Shown piece by piece: positions 1 through 6,622 of a stretch of 12,827 bases of DNA. Origin of the DNA: Pseudomonadota bacterium (GTDB taxonomy: Bacteria > Pseudomonadota > Alphaproteobacteria > Rhodobacterales > Rhodobacteraceae); contig JACZTQ010000060.1 in assembly GCA_022573605.1 (NCBI GenBank), forward strand, positions 1-12,827, given 5' to 3'. Position 1 is the first letter of the stretch, and each line of letters starts with the position of its first letter. A program made the position numbers and the translations under genes. A model generated the notes under the pieces. The model was not told where the DNA came from. It saw only the letters and a list, made by a program, of their open reading frames with translations, and ran no database searches.

Positions 1-240
1 TTCCCTTTCCAGGTCGCGGATCCGGATGCGCCGGTCCTCGAGGCAGGTGGCGAGCCAGATCGCCCCCTTCTTGTCCTTCATGAACATGTTCTTGACATGC
101 CCGCCCGGCAGATCGCCGCGCAGCGCCCGGGACTCGGCCACGGTGAACAGGGCCGGGTGGGTGTGGTGGGCGTAGGCGATGTCGTGTTCGTCGAGCAGCG
201 CGTAAAGCTCGGCCTCGCCGGCCTTGGTGTGGTCGGTCAT
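1..240 (-). CDS. proX: prolyl-tRNA deacylase, ProX/PrdX (YbaK-like), 3' part outside window
   Basis: Reading the minus strand from the ATG at 240 gives 80 uninterrupted codons up to the window edge; the family is usually about 165-180 residues, so about half is visible. The segment GGHVKNMFMKDKKGAIWL (residues 47-64) is the signature of free-standing ProX/ProXp-ala editing domains; K50 in HVKN matches the conserved functional lysine. These enzymes act in the cytoplasm, hydrolysing alanine mischarged on tRNA-Pro and so protecting translation from mistakes of ProRS. The residues FTVAESRALRGDLPGG just before it also fit the family. A weak AGGGA lies upstream of the ATG. It runs in the same direction as the MFS gene but 312 bases separate them, so it is probably its own unit, unrelated to the carnitine genes. 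The family call is firm; substrate preference cannot be settled from half a protein. Confidence 0.87.
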   Translation of the reverse strand, partial: MTDHTKAGEAELYALLDEHDIAYAHHTHPALFTVAESRALRGDLPGGHVKNMFMKDKKGAIWLATCLEDRRIRIRDLERE

Positions 241-317
241 TGTGCGGTCCCTGGTGAATCGGGGCGCACACTAGCGCGGGCGAGGGGCGGAGGGAACCGG
301 TTGATCGCGTGGTCCCA

Positions 318-394
318 CCCGTAGGGTGCGCATCTTGCGCACCGTTGGAGACGGTTGGCGGGGGGGAGGGTGCGCAGAATGCGCACCCTACGGG
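318..394. repeat. pair of REP-like hairpins in inverted orientation
   Basis: Two 26-base arms (318-343 and 369-394) are inverted copies of each other differing at only two bases. Each arm starts or ends with CCCGTAGGG/CCCTACGGG and contains its own hairpin: GGTGCGCA-TCT-TGCGCACC at 325-343 and GGTGCGCA-GAA-TGCGCACC at 369-387. Such paired palindromes between genes are typical of REP/BIME elements. It sits between the 5' end of the proX-like gene and the 3' end of the MFS gene. Confidence 0.75.
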
Positions 395-518
395 CGCCGC
401 ACCCGAAACGCATTGCGGCGACGCCGTGCGCAATTCACCGCGCCCGAAGGGCGGTTTCCTCCCCTCCGAAAAGGTTAAAATTTCGTATTTCCGTTATATT
501 TCAATATGTTAAGTATGC

Positions 519-532
519 GCCCACATGTGGGC
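519..532. repeat. perfect 14-bp palindrome next to an AT-rich tract
   Basis: GCCCACATGTGGGC is its own reverse complement. It lies 20 bases past the MFS stop codon (minus strand) and beside an AT-rich stretch (about 471-516) that is unlike the rest of this GC-rich window. As RNA it could form only a 5-bp stem with a CATG loop, with no U-tract after it, so it is a weak terminator candidate; a protein-binding dyad is equally possible. Confidence 0.4.
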
Positions 533-552
533 TCCTGCCCGGCGCGCCGCCC

Positions 553-1818
553 TTACGCCGCCACCTCCGCCGCCGGCAGCCGCTTCGGCAGGCAGGCGAC
601 CGCCGCCAGGATCACCAGCGCCGCCACCGCGAGAATCCGGAACAGCGCATCGAAGCCCCAGTTGGCGTGGACCAGGGCGATCAGCGGCAGGGTGGCGGCC
701 AGCACCGTGAAGCTGACCACGTAGCGCACCGCGTAGATGCGCGCCCGGGCCGCTCCGCTGGCCATCTTGCCGATCATGTAGTCGTTGATCGGGATCTGGC
801 CGAAGGCGCCCAGCATGAAGCCCAGCGCCACCGCCAGCGCGACGGCGTCGTGCAGCCCCGGCATCGCCGTGAAGAACACGATCTGCAACCCCGCAACGGC
901 CATGAACACCCGGCGCGGGCCGACCCGGTCGAGCATCAGGCCGACCGCGAGTTGCGCCATCGAGGCCATCGCGAAGACCACGAAGGCCAGCGTGCCGACC
1001 ATCGTCGCCACCTCCGCCTGGCCCGGCACGGCGAGGTTGTCGGCCCAGGCGGACAGGCTGGCGGCGATGCCCTGGAGGCGCTCGTCGAAGATCTTCGGCA
1101 GCGCGAAGGTGGTCGACTGGAAGATGATCGAGGAGACCGCCGTGGTCAGGAAGACGATGGCCGAGACCCGCAGCAACAGCGCCCGGTGGCCCGGATCGAC
1201 GCCCATCCTAGCGCCCGCAGCGGCGCCCGCCGGCGCCGTCTTGCGGGCCGCTTTCTCCTCGCCGATGCCCTGCCAGCGCAACGCCAGGTAGATCAGCCCG
1301 ATGGCGATCGAGAACAGCCCCGGCAGCACGAAGGCCAGGCGCCAACCGCCGTTGTCGATGAAATAGCCGGTGATCAGGGCCGCACTCGCCACCCCCAGAT
1401 TGCCCCAGACCCCGTTGGCGGCGATGCGCATGCCGGTGTTCTTCCATTTCAGGGTGACGATGGCGAGGCCGACGGGGTGGTAGATCGCCCCGAACATGCC
1501 GATCGCCAGCAGACCGGCGCCGATCTGCCAGGGTGTGGCGGCGAAGCTGGTGGCGATCGCGGTCAGGCCGATGCCGATGAAGAACACGCACATCATGCCG
1601 TCGCGGCTCCACTTGTCGGCCAGCCAGCCGGCCGGCAGGGCGCAGACCCCGAAGGCGAAGAAGCCCGGCGTGGCGTAGGCCAGCAGCTCGCCATAGCCCA
1701 AGCCCCATTCCCGATGCAGCGCCAGGGCGGCGACGGTGGCGAACACCAGCATGAACAGGTGATCGAGGAAATGCCCAATGTTCAGCAGCAGGAAATAGGC
1801 GCGGTCGCGGGTCATCAT
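553..1818 (-). CDS. MFS transporter, fosmidomycin-resistance-like; candidate betaine/carnitine transporter
   Basis: A 421-residue polytopic membrane protein from the ATG at 1818 to TAA at 553. The usual MFS two-half layout is visible: hydrophobic segments from residue 8 on, motif A in the first half (GWLADKWSRD, about residues 64-73), a YHPVG motif (about 113-117) reminiscent of the FHPEG of Fsr-type carriers, and a second motif A (GLMLDRVGPRR) in the C-terminal half. The start at 1818 is chosen because GGAG (1827-1830) lies 8 bases upstream and because the 39 residues that could be added upstream are polar and not membrane-like. It is transcribed away from the BKACE gene, sharing a control region, which suggests uptake or export linked to the carnitine pathway. 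This substrate is inference: it is not a BCCT carrier or an ABC importer, the usual carnitine systems. Confidence 0.85.
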   Translation of the reverse strand: MMTRDRAYFLLLNIGHFLDHLFMLVFATVAALALHREWGLGYGELLAYATPGFFAFGVCALPAGWLADKWSRDGMMCVFFIGIGLTAIATSFAATPWQIGAGLLAIGMFGAIYHPVGLAIVTLKWKNTGMRIAANGVWGNLGVASAALITGYFIDNGGWRLAFVLPGLFSIAIGLIYLALRWQGIGEEKAARKTAPAGAAAGARMGVDPGHRALLLRVSAIVFLTTAVSSIIFQSTTFALPKIFDERLQGIAASLSAWADNLAVPGQAEVATMVGTLAFVVFAMASMAQLAVGLMLDRVGPRRVFMAVAGLQIVFFTAMPGLHDAVALAVALGFMLGAFGQIPINDYMIGKMASGAARARIYAVRYVVSFTVLAATLPLIALVHANWGFDALFRILAVAALVILAAVACLPKRLPAAEVAA

Positions 1819-1889
1819 CGGGCGTTCTCCATGGCCTCGATATCCGGCGGCGCGGGGTCGGGCACGAAGGTGAATTTCGCTTTCGGCAT
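1815..1889 (-). CDS. 24-residue leader ORF coupled to the MFS gene
   Basis: A short ORF on the minus strand starts at the ATG at 1889 (MPKAKFTFVPDPAPPD..) and ends with TGA at 1817-1815, overlapping the MFS ATG by the four bases ATGA. Nearly every codon ends in G or C, as expected for a translated frame in this genome. The Shine-Dalgarno of the MFS gene (1827-1830) lies within this ORF, so ribosomes finishing the leader could restart at the transporter. The upstream ribosome site is weak (GGAA about 9 bases before the ATG). I do not recognise the peptide; it may be a real microprotein, a translational-coupling leader, or chance. Confidence 0.4.
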   Translation of the reverse strand: MPKAKFTFVPDPAPPDIEAMENAR

Positions 1890-1894
1890 GGTTT

Positions 1895-1922
1895 GGTTCC
1901 GAATATGTAAAGCATGGGAACC
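1895..1922. promoter_or_regulatory. candidate operator dyad in the divergent promoter region
   Basis: GGTTCC (1895-1900) and GGAACC (1917-1922) are perfect inverted half-sites 22 bp apart centre to centre, about two helical turns, lying between the leader/MFS genes and the BKACE gene. The only AT-rich stretch of the intergenic region (GAATATGTAAAG, 1901-1912) lies between them. On the plus strand TTTCGG-N17-TATGTA (1881-1909) is a weak -35/-10 candidate. Placement and symmetry suggest a dimeric repressor site controlling both directions; no regulator gene is in the window. Confidence 0.35.
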
Positions 1923-1970
1923 CAGCCACGGGCAAGCTCTCGTCAAGCGCCAGATAACCGGAGGACCCCC

Positions 1971-2888
1971 ATGCCGCTCGCCATGAACCACGAGGTCTTC
2001 ATCACCTGCGCCGTCACCGGCTCGGGCGCCAGCCAGGACCGCTCGCCACATGTGCCGCGCTCGCCGAAACAGATCGCCGACAGCGCCATCGAGGCGGCGA
2101 AGGCGGGGGCCGCCATTGTCCATTGCCATGTGCGCGACCCTTCGAGCGGCGTGCCCGGCCGCGACCGGGCCATGTTCCGCGAGGTCACCGAGCGCATCCG
2201 CGAGGCCGGCACCGACGTGGTGCTGAACCTGACCGCCGGCATGGGCGGCGACCTCGTCACCGGCCCGGTCGAGCGCCCGCTGCCGCTGGACGAGGCCGGC
2301 ACCGACATGGCCGGGGCGACCGAACGCGTCGCCCATGTCGCCGAGTGCCGGCCGGAGATCTGCACCCTGGATTGCGGCACGATGAACTTCGCCGAGGCCG
2401 GCTACGTGATGACCAACACGCCGGGCATGCTGCGCGCCATGGGCCGGATGATGACCGACCTCGGCGTCAGGCCCGAGATCGAGGCCTTCGACACCGGGCA
2501 TCTATGGTTCGCCAAGCAGCTCTTGCAGGAGGGGGTGATCGAGGACCCGGTGCTGGTGCAGCTCTGCATGGGGGTGCCCTGGGGGGCGCCGGACGACCTC
2601 GACACCTTCATGGCGATGGTCCGCAACACGCCCGAGGACTGGACCTGGTCGGCGTTCTCGATCGGCCGCAACGAGATGGCTTACGTGGCGGCGGCGGTGC
2701 TGGCGGGCGGCAATGTCCGGGTCGGACTGGAGGACAACCTGTGGCTCGAGAAGGGTGTTCTGGCGACCAACGGGCAACTGGTGGAGCGCGCGGTGACGAT
2801 CATCGAGAACATGGGGGCGCGGGTGATCGGGCCGGAGGCGGTGCGGGCGAGGCTGAAGTTGCAAAAGCGCGCGCCAGTGGCCGCCTGA
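1971..2888 (+). CDS. cdhC: BKACE-family beta-keto acid cleavage enzyme, probable 3-dehydrocarnitine:acetyl-CoA C-transferase
   Basis: A 305-residue DUF849/BKACE enzyme. The start at 1971 has GGAGGA (1960-1965) five bases upstream; an internal ATG at 1983 is possible. Metal ligands of the family are visible: HCH at residues 51-53 and E254, with R250 and D255 at the same spacing as Arg226, Glu230 and Asp231 of the characterised 3-keto-5-aminohexanoate cleavage enzyme. The family uses Zn and acetyl-CoA to cleave a beta-keto acid into acetoacetate and a new acyl-CoA. The next gene is a carnitine dehydrogenase/betainyl-CoA thioesterase fusion, which points to the carnitine subgroup (CdhC): 3-dehydrocarnitine + acetyl-CoA to betainyl-CoA + acetoacetate. 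It is first in the plus-strand operon, with 22 bases to the next start. Family is sure; substrate is inferred from context. Confidence 0.88.
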   Translation: MPLAMNHEVFITCAVTGSGASQDRSPHVPRSPKQIADSAIEAAKAGAAIVHCHVRDPSSGVPGRDRAMFREVTERIREAGTDVVLNLTAGMGGDLVTGPVERPLPLDEAGTDMAGATERVAHVAECRPEICTLDCGTMNFAEAGYVMTNTPGMLRAMGRMMTDLGVRPEIEAFDTGHLWFAKQLLQEGVIEDPVLVQLCMGVPWGAPDDLDTFMAMVRNTPEDWTWSAFSIGRNEMAYVAAAVLAGGNVRVGLEDNLWLEKGVLATNGQLVERAVTIIENMGARVIGPEAVRARLKLQKRAPVAA

Positions 2889-2910
2889 CCCGGCCGAAAG
2901 AGTGACGGAC

Positions 2911-4395
2911 ATGACCATCCACAAGGCAGCCATCCTCGGCGGCGGCGTGATCGGCGGCGGCTGGCTGGCGCGGCTGATCGAGAACGGGGTCGAGGTCTCG
3001 CTCTTCGACCCCGACCCGCAAGCCGAGCGCAAGCTCGGCGCGGTGCTGGCCAACGCCGAGCGCGCTTACAGCAAGCTGACCATGGCCCCGCGCGGGGCCA
3101 GGGGCGCCTGGGCGCTGGCAGGCTCGGTGGCCGAGGCGGTGGCCGGGGCCGAACTGGTCGTCGAGGCGGTGCCCGAGCGCCTCGAGATCAAGCGCCGGGT
3201 CTACGCCGAGGTCGAGGCCGTGAATGCCGAGGCCATCATCGCCTCCTCGACCTCGGGCATCATGCCGAGCGAGTTGCAGGCCGAGATGGCCCACCCCGAG
3301 CGCCTGATCGTCGCCCACCCGTTCAACCCGGTCTACCTGTTGCCGCTGGTCGAGCTGGTGGCGGGCGCGAAGACCGACCCCGCCCATATCGACTGGGCCA
3401 AGGGTTTCTATGCCGGGCTCGGCATGCATCCGCTGCACTGCCGGGTCGAGGTCCCGGGCTTCCTCTCCGACCGGCTCCAGGAGGCGCTGTGGCGCGAGGC
3501 GCTGTGGCTGCTGCACGACAAGGTGGCGACGGCCGACGAGATCGACACCGCCATCGCCTACGGGCCGGGGCTGCGCTGGGCCCAGATGGGGACCATGCAG
3601 ACCTATCATCTGGCCGGCGGCGAGGGCGGCATGCGGGCCATGCTGGCGATGTTCGGCCCCTGCCTGAAATGGCCCTGGACCAAGCTGACGGAGGTGCCGG
3701 AACTGACCCCGGACCTCGTCGACCTGATCGGCGGCCAGTGCGAGGCGCAATCCGGCGATCTGGACCCGCGCGCCCTGGAGACGATCCGCGACGACAACCT
3801 GATCGCCATCATGCAGGCGCTGAAGGGCAACGGCTGGGGCGCCGGCCGGACGCTGGCCGCCTATGAGCGCAAGCTGTTCGCGCAAGGGGCGGTGAAACCG
3901 GCCGAGCCGGACCTCGCAAAACCCATCCGCACCGTCGAGATGCGGGTGCCGCCTGACTGGACCGACTACAACAACCACATGAACGAGGCGCGCTACGGCC
4001 AGGTGTTCTCGGACGCCACCGACGCGCTGATGCGGCTGATCGGGGCGGACGGGGACTATGTCGCCGGGGGGCTGAGCTATTTCACCGCCGAGTGCCATAT
4101 CCGCTTTCTCGACGAGGTCGCGGCGCTGGAGCCGGTCCATGTCGAGACCCAGGTGCTGGGCGGCCAGAATCCGGGTAGTGTTGGCAAGAAGATGCACCTG
4201 TTCCACAGCCTGCACCACGGTGACGGGCGCCTGCTGGCGACCGGCGAATACCTGCTGATCCATGTGAACCTGGACACAAGGTCGGCCTGCGAGCCCGCCC
4301 CGGCGGTGGGCGCAAGGCTGGCGGAAATCGCCGCCGCCCATGCCGCGCTGCCGCAGCCCGACGGGGTCGGCCGGGCCGTGGGGCAGCGGCGGTGA
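2911..4395 (+). CDS. lcdH: L-carnitine 3-dehydrogenase fused to betainyl-CoA thioesterase
   Basis: A 494-residue two-domain enzyme. The N-terminal part is a 3-hydroxyacyl-CoA-dehydrogenase fold: Rossmann GGGVIG at residues 10-15, an acidic end to the second strand (LFDPDP) favouring NAD, SSTSGIMPSEL, and the catalytic HPFNPVYLLPLVEL block with H136 and E148. The blocks FGPCLKWPWTK and WREALWLLHD match rhizobial L-carnitine dehydrogenases as I recall them. The C-terminal part (from about residue 340) is a 4HBT hot-dog thioesterase with DYNNHMNEARYG (352-363). Expected activity is L-carnitine + NAD to 3-dehydrocarnitine, plus hydrolysis of betainyl-CoA made by the preceding BKACE enzyme. I place the start at the ATG at 2911 because homologues begin a few residues before the GGG loop; a GTG at 2902 would add three residues. 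It is a normal-length fusion with no visible defect. Confidence 0.92.
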   Translation: MTIHKAAILGGGVIGGGWLARLIENGVEVSLFDPDPQAERKLGAVLANAERAYSKLTMAPRGARGAWALAGSVAEAVAGAELVVEAVPERLEIKRRVYAEVEAVNAEAIIASSTSGIMPSELQAEMAHPERLIVAHPFNPVYLLPLVELVAGAKTDPAHIDWAKGFYAGLGMHPLHCRVEVPGFLSDRLQEALWREALWLLHDKVATADEIDTAIAYGPGLRWAQMGTMQTYHLAGGEGGMRAMLAMFGPCLKWPWTKLTEVPELTPDLVDLIGGQCEAQSGDLDPRALETIRDDNLIAIMQALKGNGWGAGRTLAAYERKLFAQGAVKPAEPDLAKPIRTVEMRVPPDWTDYNNHMNEARYGQVFSDATDALMRLIGADGDYVAGGLSYFTAECHIRFLDEVAALEPVHVETQVLGGQNPGSVGKKMHLFHSLHHGDGRLLATGEYLLIHVNLDTRSACEPAPAVGARLAEIAAAHAALPQPDGVGRAVGQRR

Positions 4396-4415
4396 GACCG
4401 CCCCTCGACAGCCCA

Positions 4416-4541
4416 CGCGCCGCAGGCGCGCGGACCGCCTTCGGGTCCAGGGCCCCGCCCCCGCCCCCGATCGCCACCCCGCGCTGCGCGCGGCTAGCGT
4501 CCGGGGGAACAGCAGCGCACCGGCCGGGCGATCCCGGCCGG
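4416..4541. repeat. three successive GC-rich hairpins between lcdH and the SDR gene
   Basis: The 171-base gap holds three perfect hairpins: CGCGCC-GCA-GGCGCG (4416-4430), CCGCGC-TGC-GCGCGG (4479-4493) and CCGGCCGGG-CGAT-CCCGGCCGG (4520-4541). The last ends 12 bases before the AGGAGGT ribosome site of the SDR gene. None is followed by a U-tract, so a classic intrinsic terminator is not visible. They may slow transcription, protect upstream mRNA ends, or simply be extragenic palindromes. The larger gap and strong downstream Shine-Dalgarno suggest that the first two genes and the rest of the operon may be expressed at different levels. Confidence 0.6.
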
Positions 4542-4566
4542 GCCGCCGGGCAGAGGAGGTAGGGCG

Positions 4567-5340
4567 ATGCCGCTCCCCCCCGACAGCCGGGTCCTGATCA
4601 CCGCCGGCGCCGGCGGTATCGGCCGCGCCATGGGCGAGGCGTTCAAAGCCGCCGGCGCCCGGGTCTGGGTCACCGACATCGACAGCGAGGCGCTGGCTTC
4701 CTGCCCGGAGGGCTGGCGCAAGACCTGTCTCGATGTCACCGGCGAGCCCGCCATGGCGGCCCTGTTCGCCGAGATCGAGGCGGCCTGGGGCGGCCTTGAC
4801 ACGCTGTGCGCCAATGCCGGCATCGCCGGGCCGACCGCCCTGGTCGAGGACATCGCCTTGGCGGACTGGCGGGCCTGCCTCGCGGTCAACCTGGAGGGCG
4901 CCTTCCTGGCCGCGAAATACGCCGCCCCCATGATGAAGCGGCAAGGGGCGGGGGTGATGCTGCTGACCTCCTCGACGGTGGGGCTCACCGGCTACCCGCA
5001 CCGCGCCCCCTACGCGGCGGCGAAATGGGCCGTGCTGGGGCTGATGAAGACCCTGGCGATGGAGCTCGGCCCGCACGGCATCCGCGCCAACGCGCTCTGC
5101 CCGGGGGCGGTCGAGGGCCCGCGGATGGAGGCGGTGATGGCCCGCGAGGCCGCCGCCAAGGGCCTGACCCGGCAGGAGATCCATGACGCCTACGCCTCGG
5201 GCACCTCGATGCGGACCTGGGTGACCGGCGGCGATATCGCCAACATGGCGGTCTTCCTGGCCTCGCCGGAGGCCCGCTTCGTCTCCGGCCAGGTGATCGC
5301 GGTGGATGGCCATACGTTCAATCCCGACCCGAAGGTGTGA
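4567..5340 (+). CDS. SDR-family NAD-dependent dehydrogenase; candidate D-carnitine dehydrogenase
   Basis: A 257-residue classical short-chain dehydrogenase. It shows the nucleotide loop TAGAGGIG (12-19), D37 at the end of strand 2 (favouring NAD over NADP), NAG (83-85), N108, S136 and the YAAAK pair Y149/K153, i.e. a complete catalytic tetrad, and the usual SDR C-terminal block (ASPEARFVSGQVIAVDGH). AGGAGGT (4554-4560) is six bases before the ATG at 4567. It lies between the carnitine dehydrogenase and the acyl-CoA dehydrogenase in the same direction, so its substrate is probably a hydroxy acid of the same pathway. D-carnitine oxidation is an attractive guess, since an NAD-dependent D-carnitine dehydrogenase of similar subunit size has been described in Agrobacterium. 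3-Hydroxybutyrate, linked to the acetoacetate by-product, is an alternative. The family call is certain; the substrate is not. Confidence 0.85.
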   Translation: MPLPPDSRVLITAGAGGIGRAMGEAFKAAGARVWVTDIDSEALASCPEGWRKTCLDVTGEPAMAALFAEIEAAWGGLDTLCANAGIAGPTALVEDIALADWRACLAVNLEGAFLAAKYAAPMMKRQGAGVMLLTSSTVGLTGYPHRAPYAAAKWAVLGLMKTLAMELGPHGIRANALCPGAVEGPRMEAVMAREAAAKGLTRQEIHDAYASGTSMRTWVTGGDIANMAVFLASPEARFVSGQVIAVDGHTFNPDPKV

Positions 5341-5382
5341 GCGGATGAGATGCAACCCGATCACATTCGCCACCCATCCGTC

Positions 5383-5438
5383 ATCCCCCGGCTTGACCGG
5401 GGGATCTCCGCGTCATTCCCGCCTTCGCGGGAATGACG
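5383..5438. repeat. double palindromic repeat of alphaproteobacterial type
   Basis: Two adjacent perfect hairpins: ATCCCCCGG-CTTGA-CCGGGGGAT (5383-5405, 9-bp stem) and CGTCATTCCCGC-CTTC-GCGGGAATGACG (5411-5438, 12-bp stem). Both sequences are familiar as dispersed intergenic repeats in alphaproteobacterial genomes. They fill the gap between the SDR and acyl-CoA dehydrogenase genes, ending nine bases before the latter's AGGAGG. A potential ATG at 5433 lies inside the second hairpin and is not the true start. Confidence 0.8.
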
Positions 5439-5459
5439 CACGGCAACAGGAGGCAGCCC

Positions 5460-6620
5460 ATGCATTTCGGCCTGACCGAAGAACAGCAGATGATCGTCGA
5501 TACGGTGCGCAGCTTTGTCGAGCACGAGATCTATCCCCACGAGGCCGAGGTCGAGCGCACCGGCGAGGTCGATCCGGAGATCGCGGCACGGATCAAGCAG
5601 AAAACCATCGATCTGGGTTTCTACGCCTGCAACTTCCCCGAGGAGGTCGGCGGGGCCGGGCTCTCCCACCTGGACTTCGCCCTGGTCGAGCGCGAGCTGG
5701 GGCGCGGCTGCATGGCGCTGAACCACTTCTTCGGCCGGCCCCAGAACATCCTGATGGCCTGCAAGGGCGACCAGCGCGAGCGCTACCTGCTGCCCGCCGT
5801 GCGCGGCGAGAAGATGGACGCCCTGGCCATGACCGAACCCGACGCGGGCTCCGACGTGCGCTCCATGAAGTGCTTCGCGCGTCGGCAGGGAGGCGACTGG
5901 GTGATCAACGGCACCAAGCATTTCATCTCGGCCGCCAACCATGCCGATTTCATCATCGTTTTCGTCGCCACCGGCGAGGACCAGACCCCGAAGGGGCCGA
6001 AGAAGCGCATCACCGCCTTCCTGGTCGACCGCGGCACCCCGGGCTTCGAGATCGCACCCGGCTACAACTGCGTCAGCCACCGGGGCTACAAGAACAGCAT
6101 CCTGCGCTTCGAGGACTGCCGCCTGTCCGACGCCCAGGTGCTGGGCGCGGTCGATGGCGGGTTCGCGGTGATGAACGAGTGGCTCTACGCCACCCGGATC
6201 ACGGTGGCCGCGATGTCGGTGGGCCGGGCGCGGCGGGTGTTCGACTACGCCCTGAACTACGCCGTCGAGCGGCGCCAGTTCGGCCAGCAGATCGGCAAGT
6301 TCCAGGGCGTCAGCTTCAAGCTGGCCGACATGATCACCGAGATCGACGCGGCGGACCTGCTGACCCTGGCCTCGGCCTGGCGGCTCGACCAGGGTCTGCC
6401 CGCCAACCGCGAGATCGCCTCCGCCAAGCTCTACGCCTCGGAGATGCTGGGCCGGGTCACCGACGAAGCGATCGCCATCTATGGCGGCATGGGGCTGATG
6501 ACGGAGTTGCCGCTGGAGCGCTTCTGGCGCGACGCAAGGGTCGAGCGCATCTACGACGGCACCTCGGAGATCCAGCGCCACATCATCAGCCGCGAGTTGC
6601 TGCGGCCGCTGGGGGGGTGA
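5460..6620 (+). CDS. acyl-CoA dehydrogenase; candidate gamma-butyrobetainyl-CoA dehydrogenase (CaiA role)
   Basis: A 386-residue FAD-dependent acyl-CoA dehydrogenase of normal length. Start at 5460 is set by AGGAGG (5448-5453) six bases upstream; the longer frame from 5433 would begin inside a repeat. Visible family signatures are AMTEPDAGSD (123-132), the FISAANHAD region, the RRQFGQQIGKFQ block (271-282), and the C-terminal YGGMGLMTELPLERFWRDARVERIYDGTSEIQ. The position of the catalytic glutamate of medium-chain enzymes (YEGT) is aspartate here (D366, YDGT). The enzyme would make an alpha,beta double bond in a CoA ester, passing electrons to ETF. With a CaiD-like hydratase three genes on, the likely substrate is gamma-butyrobetainyl-CoA, giving crotonobetainyl-CoA. 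Its sequence is not especially close to E. coli CaiA, so this role rests on context. Confidence 0.85.
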   Translation: MHFGLTEEQQMIVDTVRSFVEHEIYPHEAEVERTGEVDPEIAARIKQKTIDLGFYACNFPEEVGGAGLSHLDFALVERELGRGCMALNHFFGRPQNILMACKGDQRERYLLPAVRGEKMDALAMTEPDAGSDVRSMKCFARRQGGDWVINGTKHFISAANHADFIIVFVATGEDQTPKGPKKRITAFLVDRGTPGFEIAPGYNCVSHRGYKNSILRFEDCRLSDAQVLGAVDGGFAVMNEWLYATRITVAAMSVGRARRVFDYALNYAVERRQFGQQIGKFQGVSFKLADMITEIDAADLLTLASAWRLDQGLPANREIASAKLYASEMLGRVTDEAIAIYGGMGLMTELPLERFWRDARVERIYDGTSEIQRHIISRELLRPLGG

Positions 6621-6622
6621 GG

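Noticed and set aside
355..1986. Long plus-strand open frame of 543 codons opposite the MFS gene
   Set aside because: Its translation is rich in Arg, Gln, His, Asp and Gly without any family motif, and the opposite strand encodes a clear membrane transporter. It is a GC-skew shadow.
2800..5373. 857-codon minus-strand open frame across lcdH and the SDR gene
   Set aside because: Low-complexity His/Gly/Arg-rich product antisense to two well-supported enzymes; typical antisense shadow in high-GC DNA.
5433..5459. Earlier ATG for the acyl-CoA dehydrogenase
   Set aside because: It lies inside the 12-bp repeat hairpin, while the ATG at 5460 has AGGAGG at proper spacing and matches the usual N-terminus (HFGLTEEQQ).
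5306..6622. In-frame upstream extension of the low-GC gene through the acyl-CoA dehydrogenase
   Set aside because: The upstream residues are an Arg/Gly-rich frame shadow of the dehydrogenase; the sharp composition change and ribosome site place the real start at 6623.
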